Part shown: positions 6,582 to 13,758 of the stretch, piece after piece
Position numbering within the stretch: the first letter of the stretch is position 1
Layout of the letters: every line of letters starts with the position of its first letter
NCBI GenBank assembly: GCA_030598905.1
Contig: JAUVPA010000014.1
Span: 1-13,865 of the forward strand
DNA length: 13,865 bases
Source of the DNA: Acidimicrobiia bacterium
Lineage (GTDB): Bacteria; Actinomycetota; Acidimicrobiia; Spongiisociales; UBA5794
Direction: 5' to 3'
The notes under the pieces: model-generated
Told to the model about the DNA's origin: nothing
What the model saw: only the letters and a program-made list of their open reading frames with translations
Databases searched by the model: none
Position numbers and translations under genes: made by a program

Positions 6582-7435
6582 GACGTCACCCCCTCGAGCC
6601 GCTCCTGCGCCTTTTCGAGGCAGCGGGTGACCCCCACCGAGACGAGCCGTGTTCGATATGCGGCTGTGGCGCGCAGGTCGTCACCGGTCGATACCTCGTC
6701 GGCGGCGGCCCGAGCGGCGGCGGCGATGGCGGACGCAGAGAGGTCGGTGCCGACGAGGGCGGCCTCAGCGGACGGAACCGCCGCTGCGAGGCGCGGAGTA
6801 GCGCCGACGAAGACCCTGGCCCGGACGCAGCCGCTCTCTTGAGCCTGGATAAGCGCAGCGCAGTTGAGGGTGGCAATGTCGACGGCCGAGCGGGTGAACT
6901 TCCAGAACGCGGCGGCGGTTCCGGCGGGTTGACGCGGTAGAACCACTTCGGTGAGGATCGTTCCCGTCAGGTGTGCGGCTTCTGCGTACAGGTCGTCGAT
7001 GGGTCCCGACCGGTCTTCGCCGTCGAAGAGCGTCATCGACGCACCCAGTGCTCGAAACAGCGGGATGACGTCCGACCATGGCTGCCTTCGGACGAGGTTG
7101 CCACCAACGGTCGCCACATTGCGCAGCAGCGGTGAACCCACCCGTCGCAACATCTCGGGGACGACTCCATCGAGGTACGCCGCGGCGGCCGGGTGTTCGA
7201 GCAGTTCGGTGAGTGTCGTCATCGCGCCGATCGCGACGGCCCCGCCTCGATCCTCGATGTAGGAGAGGGCCAGACCTCCGAGGTCGACGAGTCCGGTGAT
7301 CTCGTCCGAACCGGAGAGGATGAGATCAGTGCCGGCCGCCATGACACGCGTGCCGCGACCCCCTTCACGTATGAGTTCGACTGCGGATTCGAGATCGGTC
7401 GGCCGGGCATACGAGTGGAGATGCGTCAACTGCAT
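6578..7435 (-). CDS. Molybdenum hydroxylase, FAD-binding subunit
   Basis: 285 residues, the usual size of CoxM-type subunits. It holds FAD and hands electrons to the final acceptor. The FAD-binding loops AAGTDL (33-38) and TVGGNLVRRQPWSD (about 109-122) are recognisable; the second is the family TVGGNL. The C-terminal CODH-flavoprotein domain runs from about residue 175 (FWKFTRSAVDIATLNCAALI). The start ATG 7435 is preceded by GAGGAGGAGCG, a strong ribosome site, and yields the family-like N-terminus MQLTHLHSYARPTDLESAVE; the ATG at 7567 would add 44 unrelated residues. It is the first gene of the operon in the order FAD, Fe-S, Mo. No maturation genes of the XdhC/CoxF, CoxD or MobA type are in this window. 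Confidence 0.93.
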   Translation of the reverse strand: MQLTHLHSYARPTDLESAVELIREGGRGTRVMAAGTDLILSGSDEITGLVDLGGLALSYIEDRGGAVAIGAMTTLTELLEHPAAAAYLDGVVPEMLRRVGSPLLRNVATVGGNLVRRQPWSDVIPLFRALGASMTLFDGEDRSGPIDDLYAEAAHLTGTILTEVVLPRQPAGTAAAFWKFTRSAVDIATLNCAALIQAQESGCVRARVFVGATPRLAAAVPSAEAALVGTDLSASAIAAAARAAADEVSTGDDLRATAAYRTRLVSVGVTRCLEKAQERLEGVTS

Positions 7436-7475
7436 CGCTCCTCCTCGCTTCGAGTACGGGTGACGACTGTGACCA

Positions 7476-7481
7476 ATAATA
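7476..7481 (-). promoter_or_regulatory. Possible -10 element of the molybdenum hydroxylase operon
   Basis: On the minus strand this is TATTAT, in a small AT-rich island (CTCTATTATTGG) within otherwise GC-rich DNA. It stands about 41 nt upstream of the FAD-subunit start codon and downstream of the UPF0282-type gene. No good -35 is present at 16-18 bp, so the call is tentative. It would imply that the operon can be transcribed apart from the upstream hydrolase gene. Confidence 0.35.
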
Positions 7482-7597
7482 GAGACGACGATCTGCCGCG
7501 TATTCGCGACCCGACTCCTCGGCAATCCCGTTCGCTGCACCCGGCTTCGCGGGGACACAACCAACATCTCCTGTGACTCGATGAGAGCGGCATCGTG

Positions 7598-8527
7598 TCA
7601 GCCACCTCCCGGGCGGACTCCCAGATAGTCATCAGGATCTACTCGCCCTTCGGCATAGTTCTCGTGCCAGTTCTCCGGAATAGGCATCTCCTCATACAGC
7701 TGCGTCCGTTCTGCCTCAAGGAACCGCCTGGGCCGGTCCATGAAATCCGCGCCGCAGTACACCTTTCTGCCCACCGTTCTGGTCAATTCGTCCAACCAGA
7801 TGGCGCCCTTCGCGCTGCGCATCAAGTGGTGTTCGAGAATGACAGTATCGATGCTTTGTGCCAGGCGTACGGCGTTGTTCCAGGCGCGTTCGGTTTCGGC
7901 GTCACTGAGCCGACCAAGATACAGAGGCGGTCCGGCAGCGAGCACGACATCCGGCTGCCAGCTGATGACTCTGTCCACCGTTGGATCATCCAGCAACTGG
8001 ATGTCGGAGGCATGCACGAACGCCCCGTCGCCCGTCTCGATCCGCGTCATCATCAAGGTAGCCCTGTTGTCCGGTGCGCCGTGAGGCACGGCCGGGGAGA
8101 ATGACAGAGGCCCTTCTGATCGGCCTTCCGCCACCTGCATGTTCTCCCCCGTCAACTCCGCCAGGTCACGGAAACGTTCGCTCATGACCGGGGAGAGATC
8201 CTCGTCGGACTTGCTCCAGCACTGCAACTCGCCAAAGCGCGACGGCAACGCGTCGATCGACAATTGATAGGGGTTCGCGTCCGCCAGCGGCACGTGATCA
8301 CCGTGGAAATGGCTGAACACCACATCGGTGGCGTTGTCCAGCACTCGCACGATCCTTTCACGCACCCGGCGCCCCACGGCTACTTGAAGTGGATGGGGCA
8401 ACAGGCCATGCCGTCGGTAACCCAGGGCCACGCCTGGATCGATGACAATGCGCCGATCCGGCAACGAAACCAGACAGCAAAGGCTACGCACGCCCAGGGA
8501 CTCCGCACCGATGATCTCGAGTTCCAT
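7598..8527 (-). CDS. UPF0282-type metallo-beta-lactamase-fold protein
   Basis: 309 residues. The N-terminus (GAESLGVRSL, then VIDPGVALGYRRHGLPPH-like text) matches the distinctive opening of UPF0282 proteins, mostly known from archaea, in my recollection of that family. SHFHGDH (72-78) is the metal-binding HxHxDH signature, so a di-metal hydrolase is likely. HASDIQLL (about 172-179) and LEHHLMRS (about 233-240) supply further likely ligands. The substrate of UPF0282 is unknown, so no reaction is assigned. It lies 162 bp upstream of the molybdenum hydroxylase operon on the same strand and may be cotranscribed. The start ATG 8527 has GGAAG 6 nt upstream. A bacterial copy could reflect transfer from archaea or a wider distribution of the family. 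Confidence 0.82.
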   Translation of the reverse strand: MELEIIGAESLGVRSLCCLVSLPDRRIVIDPGVALGYRRHGLLPHPLQVAVGRRVRERIVRVLDNATDVVFSHFHGDHVPLADANPYQLSIDALPSRFGELQCWSKSDEDLSPVMSERFRDLAELTGENMQVAEGRSEGPLSFSPAVPHGAPDNRATLMMTRIETGDGAFVHASDIQLLDDPTVDRVISWQPDVVLAAGPPLYLGRLSDAETERAWNNAVRLAQSIDTVILEHHLMRSAKGAIWLDELTRTVGRKVYCGADFMDRPRRFLEAERTQLYEEMPIPENWHENYAEGRVDPDDYLGVRPGGG

Positions 8528-8752
8528 GCTGTGCTTCCGGAATTCACGCAGGCCGCCGGGAAGCGGTCCGACGAGAGAAAGCCTACTGCGGAGAGGCGAT
8601 CCGACTCATACACCACGACCCGGAACGCGACCGGTCACCGTCCGATGCATTCGCTTCAAGTGAGCCATCGGCCTGTCGTGAGCCGTGTCGGGAGGTAGGG
8701 CTGCTGGCCTCTGTGGAGGTTTCCCTTATCTTGATAGTGTTTAGAAGGAAGG

Positions 8753-10174
8753 GTGCGAACTGCCATGATCGATACGTCTTCGAATGCCGGAACCTACGAG
8801 CTGGGTTGGCACGATGAGATCGACTACGCGTACGCCGCCGACCGCGGCCTCGACCAGCAGCACATTCGCGATCTGTCTGAACGCAAGGGCGAGTCGGCAG
8901 ATGTCCTCAACCGCCGCATGACCGCGTTCCGAGCGTTTCGGCGGATGCCGATGCCGGTGTGGGGAGGTGGGCGGGAGTTGGAGCGCATCGACTTCGACGA
9001 TCTTCGCTACTACATGCGCGCCACCCCCACCGATGTGCAGGATTGGGACGAGGTGCCCATCACCATCAAGGGCACCTTCGAGCGTCTTGGGATTCCGGAG
9101 GCTGAAGAGTCCGTCCTGGACGGGGTCAGTGCCCAATACGATTCCGAGGTCGTGTATCACCGCAATCGAGCCGAGCTGGATCGTCTCGGTGTGGTCTTCA
9201 CCGACATGGACACCGCAGTGCGAGAGCACTGGGATCTGGTGGGGCGATACCTGGGCACGGTGGTTCCCTTTGACGACAACAAATTCGCCGCGCTCAACTC
9301 GGCCGTGTGGTCGGGTGGAACCTTCCTCTACGTGCCGGCCGGTGTGCACGTCGAGCGTCCGTTGCAGGCGTATTTTCGGATCAACGCCGAGAAGCTCGGC
9401 CAGTTCGAACGAACACTCGTGGTCGTCGAAGAAGGAGGTTTCGTCCACTACATCGATAGCTGCTCGGCAGCGACGTCGTCCTCGACAACGCTGCATGCAG
9501 GCATCATCGAGGTCGTGGTCAAGGGCGGAGCTCGGTGTCGGGTCACCGGTCTGCAGAACTGGTCGAAGAACGTCTACAACCTCGTTACCAAACGAGCGGT
9601 CGCCCACGAGGATGCCACCGTGGAGTGGATCGACGGCAATATCGGAGCCCGTCTCACCATGAACTACCCCTCGGTGAGGCTGATCGGCTCGGGCGCTCAT
9701 GGGGAAGTCCTCTCCATCGGCTACGCAGGCCGGGGTCAGTACCAGGACACCGGAGCGAAGATGTTCCACCTCGCCCCCTCCACCACGTCGTTGGTGACGT
9801 CGAAGGCGATCTGCCGGGACGGCGGGCGGGCCGGATATCGGGGGGTCGTGCACGTCGCACGGGGCGCCAGGCAGGCTCGCTCGTTCGTTCGCTGCGACTC
9901 GCTCATCCTCGACCCGATCTCTCGTGCCGACACCCACCCGGCGATCGAAGTCGAAGAACTCGATGCACGCATCGGACACGAAGCCACCGTCTCACGTGTC
10001 AACGAGGACCAACTGTTCTACATGATGACGAGAGGACTCGACGAAGATGAGGCAACATCGATGCTGATCGCCGGGTTCATCGAACCCATCGTTCGTCAGC
10101 TTCCGCTGGCCTGTGCCGGCGAGATCAACCGCTTGATCGCCCTCGACATGGCAGCCGCCGGTGCCGTCGGGTAG
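8753..10174 (+). CDS. sufB: Fe-S cluster assembly scaffold SufB
   Basis: 473 residues; SufB normally works with SufC and SufD (SufBC2D) to build Fe-S clusters on cysteine-derived sulfur. The N-terminal ERKGESADVLNRRMTAFRAF (helix), the beta-helix core, and the C-terminal VRCDSLILD, IGHEATVSRVNEDQLFYMM are all typical. Cys381, His409 and Glu410 fall where E. coli SufB has Cys405, His433 and Glu434 (a constant offset of 24). YIDSCSA (Cys237) aligns by motif with the sulfur-accepting Cys of E. coli. The frame is read from GTG 8753, which follows AAGGAAGG closely; ATG 8765 is an alternative start, but its spacing to that site is long. No sufC, sufD, sufS or sufU is next to it; the next gene is an antiporter. 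Molybdenum hydroxylase Fe-S subunits nearby are potential clients. Confidence 0.93.
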   Translation: MRTAMIDTSSNAGTYELGWHDEIDYAYAADRGLDQQHIRDLSERKGESADVLNRRMTAFRAFRRMPMPVWGGGRELERIDFDDLRYYMRATPTDVQDWDEVPITIKGTFERLGIPEAEESVLDGVSAQYDSEVVYHRNRAELDRLGVVFTDMDTAVREHWDLVGRYLGTVVPFDDNKFAALNSAVWSGGTFLYVPAGVHVERPLQAYFRINAEKLGQFERTLVVVEEGGFVHYIDSCSAATSSSTTLHAGIIEVVVKGGARCRVTGLQNWSKNVYNLVTKRAVAHEDATVEWIDGNIGARLTMNYPSVRLIGSGAHGEVLSIGYAGRGQYQDTGAKMFHLAPSTTSLVTSKAICRDGGRAGYRGVVHVARGARQARSFVRCDSLILDPISRADTHPAIEVEELDARIGHEATVSRVNEDQLFYMMTRGLDEDEATSMLIAGFIEPIVRQLPLACAGEINRLIALDMAAAGAVG

Positions 10175-10258
10175 CCGACAGTACCGATCGTGTGGCGGCC
10201 GGGGATCGGGGCTCCAGGCCCTTCCTGCCGTGGATCCTGTGGACCTAGGATTGGAGTC

Positions 10259-11428
10259 ATGGACTCAGCCGCTCGGGGCCTGATCGTCGTTGGCGGTTTG
10301 CTCGTAGCCGGACTCGCGGTGGACGCCCTGGCACGGAGGACTCGGCTGCCGCGGATCTCGCTGCTCGTGGCCCTCGGAGTCCTGGTGGGTCCGATCGGGT
10401 TTGATCTTCTCACGGAAGACGCTGAGCAGTGGTTCCCCACGATCGCAGCGGTCGCCCTCGTGATGGTCGGGTTCCTTCTCGGAGGGGAGTTCACCCCCGC
10501 CAATCTCAGGGATCACGGTCGACCGGTTGTCATCTTGGCGTTCACTCAAGCCCTGATCACAGCGCTCGTTGTGAGCGCCGGTCTACTCGGCCTTGGCGTC
10601 GAAGCGGTAGTCGCTCTTGCCCTGGGTGGTATCGCCACCGCAACGGACCCGGTCGCCGTAGCCGACGAGGTCGGCGAGACGGGGGCCGTCGGTCCCTTCA
10701 ATCGAACCCTTCTCGGTGTCGTCGCTGTCGACGATGTCTTCGGTATCGGGCTTTTCACGATCCTCATGGCGACCGGCGTCGCGTTATCGGGCGTGGGAAG
10801 TCCCGCTGTGTTGGCAGGCGAAGCCCTCCAGACGATCCTGGGCGCCGTGCTGCTGGGTGTTCTGTTGGGGGTCCCGGTCGCCTACCTGAGTGGACGCGTC
10901 CGTCCCGGGACACCGACGCTCGAAGAGGCTCTGGGAGCGGTGCTGCTGTGCGCCGGCCTCGCCCTGTGGCTCGAAGTCTCGTTTCTCCTGGCCGCAGTCG
11001 TGATGGGAGCGGTAGCCACCAACGTTGCCAAGCATCACGTCCGTACATTTCCCGAAATTCAGAACATCGAGGCGCCATTCCTCGTTGTCTTCTTCGTACT
11101 CGCCGGCGCGTCCGTCAGCAGCGTCGCCCTGGCAGCTGCCGGGGGACTGCTCGGCGCATATCTCGCGCTGAGAGTGGGAGGCAAACTCCTGGGGGGCGTC
11201 ATCGGATCTCGGCTTATCGGAGCGAATCCGAGAACAGGGGGATGGTTTGGCGCGGCGCTGCTCCCTCAGGCGGGTGTCGCCCTTGGAATGGCCCTGATAG
11301 CGAGCGAACAATTCCCAACCCATGCCGACACGCTCCTGTCGGTGACGATCGTCGCAACACTCGTCTTTGAGTTGGCCGGTCCCGTTCTGGTCAGGATTGC
11401 CCTCCACAAGGTCGGTGAGATGGAGTGA
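10259..11428 (+). CDS. CPA2-type cation/proton antiporter
   Basis: 389 residues, almost wholly hydrophobic with about 11-12 membrane helices, acting in the cytoplasmic membrane to exchange Na+ or K+ for H+. The discontinuous-helix motif ATATDPVAVADEVGETGAVG (Thr129-Asp130) and the paired-Asp motif VVAVDDVFGIG (Asp158-Asp159) are the ion-binding marks; the paired Asp suggests an electrogenic, NapA-like exchange rather than the electroneutral Asn-Asp type. No RCK/TrkA regulatory domain follows, unlike KefB/KefC. I chose ATG 10259 because AGGA at 10247-10250 is 8 nt upstream; the longer frame from 10190 adds an unlikely Pro/Gly/Arg-rich tail. It follows sufB by 84 bp and could share its transcript. 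The cation transported cannot be told. Confidence 0.88.
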   Translation: MDSAARGLIVVGGLLVAGLAVDALARRTRLPRISLLVALGVLVGPIGFDLLTEDAEQWFPTIAAVALVMVGFLLGGEFTPANLRDHGRPVVILAFTQALITALVVSAGLLGLGVEAVVALALGGIATATDPVAVADEVGETGAVGPFNRTLLGVVAVDDVFGIGLFTILMATGVALSGVGSPAVLAGEALQTILGAVLLGVLLGVPVAYLSGRVRPGTPTLEEALGAVLLCAGLALWLEVSFLLAAVVMGAVATNVAKHHVRTFPEIQNIEAPFLVVFFVLAGASVSSVALAAAGGLLGAYLALRVGGKLLGGVIGSRLIGANPRTGGWFGAALLPQAGVALGMALIASEQFPTHADTLLSVTIVATLVFELAGPVLVRIALHKVGEME

Positions 11429-11718
11429 AGCAACGTGCCAACCGAATCCACCTGCGATTGGGAAGCCTCAGACACGCGAGCCCGCCGAATTCTCGAGGCT
11501 CTGCGGCATCGTGGTCAGCGGATACCAGACAGAGGCGAACCCGGCCACCGTGAAGCGGTTAGGACGCGGCGACACATCCGCGACCCGATTCCCAGAGATA
11601 GTGATTCCTCGGAACCGGGGCAAGACCACCAGCCTCCGGAATACCCGGACCGGTTCACACCACAAAACTCGTCCCACTGTTCAACGATCTGGGTCAGTCG
11701 GCGGCCGACCCGATCTAT
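11429..11718. other. Gap before a truncated membrane protein gene
   Basis: This 290-bp gap contains no convincing gene. The frame of the downstream membrane protein is interrupted by adjacent stops TAG 11599 and TGA 11602. From 11605 it is open, and reads VPLFNDLGQSAADPIYVILE from about 11671, which continues smoothly into that protein although no ATG, GTG or TTG precedes it before 11719. This is what a 5'-decayed gene would look like. No promoter, terminator or repeat was recognised. Confidence 0.5.
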
Positions 11719-12027
11719 GTGATCCTCGAATCATTCGGAGGCATCGCCGCGTTGATGTTCCTTCTGGGGAGTGTGCTGACATTCTCGATTGCCCCTGGCC
11801 TCCTCTCGGTTGCGTGGTTGCGAACCCGCACGGCACCACGCTGGATCGGGTGGCTGGGCATATTCGGCGGTGTCACGGGTTTGGCCTGGACTGCAATGCT
11901 GCTTGACGACCCCGGACTGTTGCCGCTGATCTGGGCAATCAACGCCTTTGCCAACATCATCTGGATCATCGCTGCCGGAGCCACGATGGCCCGGTTCCAG
12001 GAATCTGGTGAGGCGGGCACCGCCTGA
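11719..12027 (+). CDS. Small membrane protein, probably a 5'-truncated gene (DUF4386-like)
   Basis: 102 residues from a GTG start. Three or so hydrophobic helices are visible: about 8-31 (IAALMFLLGSVLTFSIAPGL), 42-60 (IGWLGIFGGVTGLAWTAML) and 66-90 (LPLIWAINAFANIIWIIAAG). The arrangement with WLRTRTAPRWIGWLG looks like the C-terminal half of DUF4386-type membrane proteins, but this is recognition by eye. Coding-like sequence (VPLFNDLGQSAADPIY) continues upstream in frame without a start codon until stops at 11599-11604, so an N-terminal half seems to be lost or shifted. There is no ribosome site before the GTG. It may therefore be a pseudogene. No function assigned. Confidence 0.55.
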   Translation: MILESFGGIAALMFLLGSVLTFSIAPGLLSVAWLRTRTAPRWIGWLGIFGGVTGLAWTAMLLDDPGLLPLIWAINAFANIIWIIAAGATMARFQESGEAGTA

Positions 12028-12108
12028 GAACACTGCCGCCGGTGGCTGGACGCGTACACTGATTCTGTTGGTCTCACGATGATGACGCGTATGACGGGGT
12101 TGTTGGAA

Positions 12109-12996
12109 TCAGAATCCCTCGTACCAATTGGACAGTTCAACACCGATCGTGTCGGGGTGAGTCTCCTGGACGAAGTGGATTGTGTTGCCCAGATCGACGA
12201 CCGTGAGGTTCGAGAGGTTTTCTCGACACCAGGCAACTTCGGCCTCCTTGATGGCGACGCCGTCGTTTCCATAGAACAGGAGTTTCGGCACTTCGGTGCG
12301 GGTCAGCCATTGGCGGTAGGCATCGACAACCGCCGCGTTGTCTGCGGGTTTGCCGTCCAGGGGCACCTCGCGCGGCCACTGGCGGACGGCCTTGCGGCTG
12401 GCAGCCGTGGGGAATGCCGACCGGTAGTAGGCGAGCGCATCGGGGCTGATTTCGGCGTATGTCAGGTCGGGCAGCATCTTCTTCAGAAAGATGTTTGCGC
12501 CACTGATCATCACCCACCCCGTGCCAGGCGCGCGCATCATCCGCATCGCCAAGCGGAGGCTCCCAGGCATGTCGTCGAGCGACATGCCACGGATCATCGC
12601 TTCCATGAACGCGATCGCCTTGACACCCTGTTCGTGGTCGTGGGCCCATCGAAAGCCCAATCCGGAACCCCAGTCGTGAATCACGAGGGTCAGATTCGAT
12701 CCGATTCCGAGGGCTTCGATGAAGCCGCACAAGTAGCGATATTGGTCGTCGTAGCGATAGGCGATGTCCGGGTGGTCGGACTTACCCATACCGATGAGGT
12801 CGACCGCTACACAACGCGCCTGCCCGCTCAGATGGGGGATGATATTGCGCCAAAGGTAGGACGACGTCGGGTTCCCGTGCAGGAACAGGATGGGATCGCC
12901 CTCGCCGACATCGATGTCGTGCCTCTTCGAACCATGGACAGAGATGTATTTCGATTCGAAGGGAAAGTCCGCCGAGATCTCCTGGATGTCAGTCAC
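12109..12996 (-). CDS. dhaA: Haloalkane dehalogenase, HLD-II (DhaA/LinB) type
   Basis: 295 residues, close to DhaA length. The alpha/beta hydrolase cleaves carbon-halogen bonds in haloalkanes with water, giving an alcohol and halide, in the cytoplasm. The catalytic set is visible: nucleophile Asp108 in VIHDWGSGLGF, followed by halide-binding Trp109; second halide-binding Asn42 in HGNPTSSYLWRNI; acid Glu132 in FMEAM after strand 6, which is the HLD-II arrangement; base His274 in TIHFVQETHPD. DLIGMGKSD also matches DhaA. The start is GTG 12996 with GGCGGA upstream. The lid region (about 135-215) differs strongly from DhaA, so the substrate range is unknown. It is divergent from a TetR-type regulator and converges with the small membrane gene. 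Its codon use is like its neighbours. Confidence 0.9.
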   Translation of the reverse strand: MTDIQEISADFPFESKYISVHGSKRHDIDVGEGDPILFLHGNPTSSYLWRNIIPHLSGQARCVAVDLIGMGKSDHPDIAYRYDDQYRYLCGFIEALGIGSNLTLVIHDWGSGLGFRWAHDHEQGVKAIAFMEAMIRGMSLDDMPGSLRLAMRMMRAPGTGWVMISGANIFLKKMLPDLTYAEISPDALAYYRSAFPTAASRKAVRQWPREVPLDGKPADNAAVVDAYRQWLTRTEVPKLLFYGNDGVAIKEAEVAWCRENLSNLTVVDLGNTIHFVQETHPDTIGVELSNWYEGF

Positions 12997-13066
12997 AATT
13001 CCGCCTGGAACTGTGTTTGCGGGAATTCCTCATCATTTGGACTTCATCCAATGTCTCCTAAGGTTC

Positions 13067-13082
13067 TACAACACATGTCGCA
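13067..13082 (+). promoter_or_regulatory. Operator-like near-palindrome, site 1
   Basis: TACAACACATGTCGCA has left half TACAACA, whose full palindromic partner would be TGTTGTA; the right half TGTCGCA departs from it at two positions. It lies in the transcribed leader of the dehalogenase promoter proposed at 13089-13117. Site 2 is 46 bp to the right, in the same orientation. Such paired palindromes between a TetR-type gene and a divergent target gene usually bind the regulator. Confidence 0.6.
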
Positions 13083-13088
13083 AAATCG

Positions 13089-13117
13089 ATGCTATCTCGA
13101 ATGCAGACAAAATGCAA
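13089..13117 (-). promoter_or_regulatory. Candidate dehalogenase promoter
   Basis: On the minus strand TTGCAT (13112-13117) and TAGCAT (13089-13094) are separated by 17 bp. The -10 fits TANNNT and the -35 keeps TTG. The -35 overlaps operator-like site 2 and transcription would run through site 1, so binding of a repressor could block it at both positions. Confidence 0.45.
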
Positions 13118-13132
13118 CACATGTTGTAAAAT
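13104..13132 (+). promoter_or_regulatory. Candidate promoter of the TetR-type gene
   Basis: TAAAAT at 13127-13132 is a good -10 element, and CAGACA at 13104-13109, 17 bp before it, is a weak -35. The -10 overlaps the right end of operator-like site 2, which suggests autoregulation. The 5' leader would be about 44 nt. Confidence 0.45.
13113..13128 (+). promoter_or_regulatory. Operator-like near-palindrome, site 2
   Basis: TGCAACACATGTTGTA differs from the perfect palindrome TACAACA-CA-TGTTGTA at one base. Sites 1 and 2 share AACACATGT and are both followed by A-rich AAAAT. The site overlaps the -10 of the regulator promoter and the -35 of the dehalogenase promoter, so one bound dimer could repress both directions. 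Confidence 0.65.
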
Positions 13133-13182
13133 GATGTGACACGACGGAGCCACGTCGAAACACGACCGGAAGGAGTATCTTG

Positions 13183-13758
13183 ATGGGCCGGCCACGATCC
13201 TTCGAAGAGTCAGAGCTTCTCGAAGCAGTGATGGTGGCGTTCTGGCGTCACGGCTACACCGCCACGACCTACCGAAGCCTGGAGACGCTTTCCGGGGTCG
13301 GGATACGGAGTCTGGCCAACACCTTCGGCGAGAAGGACGAACTGTTTACGAGGGTCCTTACTCGCTACCGCGACATGGTGGCCGACAATATTGCGAACAT
13401 GTTCGACCCACCTTCGGTTGATGCCATCATTCGTGTCTTCGAGCGCGTCAGCTCGCCCACCGATCGCGACCATGTTCGCAACTCCGGTTGCCTCATGGTC
13501 AACACGGTCTTCGAGTTTGATGAGCCCGCCGAGGACATTGGCCGCAAGATCGCTGACTATCGCGACCTGTGGCGGTCCACGTTCCAACAAGCGCTTGAAT
13601 CCGACGGCATCACCGACGCTGAATTCAGAGCAGAGTTCCTCGTCGGTGCGTTGTGGGGTGCCCTCAGCATGATCCGCCTCGCCGGCGATACAACCGCCGC
13701 CCAGCCAATGACATCGATCGTAATCGAAACAATCCGCAGCTGGACCCGCGGAAGCTAG
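13183..13758 (+). CDS. TetR/AcrR-family transcription regulator
   Basis: 191 residues, typical for TetR proteins. The N-terminal DNA-binding domain (about 8-56) has the family pattern: ELLEAVMVAFWRHGYTATTY, then SLETLSGVGIRSLANTFGEK, then DELFTRVL. The rest is a helical ligand-binding and dimer domain of no recognised specificity. I chose ATG 13183 because GGAAGGAG (13168-13175) is 7 nt upstream; the TTG at 13180 would be too close. It is divergently placed from the haloalkane dehalogenase gene and their shared spacer has two palindromic sites, so it likely represses the dehalogenase until an inducer, perhaps a halogenated substrate or product, binds. That role is inferred from layout only. 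Confidence 0.9.
   Translation: MGRPRSFEESELLEAVMVAFWRHGYTATTYRSLETLSGVGIRSLANTFGEKDELFTRVLTRYRDMVADNIANMFDPPSVDAIIRVFERVSSPTDRDHVRNSGCLMVNTVFEFDEPAEDIGRKIADYRDLWRSTFQQALESDGITDAEFRAEFLVGALWGALSMIRLAGDTTAAQPMTSIVIETIRSWTRGS

Noticed and set aside
3779..7435. Aerobic CO dehydrogenase (coxMSL)
   Set aside because: Gene order fits, but the large subunit lacks the AYRCSFR loop, so only the broader molybdenum hydroxylase family is claimed.
8645..8698. 17-codon frame upstream of sufB as a second leader peptide
   Set aside because: It has no enrichment for one amino acid, no Cys cluster, and no competing hairpins follow it.
8741..9979. 412-residue minus-strand frame antisense to sufB
   Set aside because: It is the mirror of a gene with clear SufB residues and has no own family marks.
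10190..10258. Longer N-terminus of the antiporter
   Set aside because: The added residues are Pro/Gly/Arg/Cys-rich and ATG 10259 has a well-spaced AGGA ribosome site.
12079..13134. 351-residue + strand frame antisense to the dehalogenase
   Set aside because: The opposite strand carries a complete catalytic set of a haloalkane dehalogenase; this frame has no motif and runs through the operator region.
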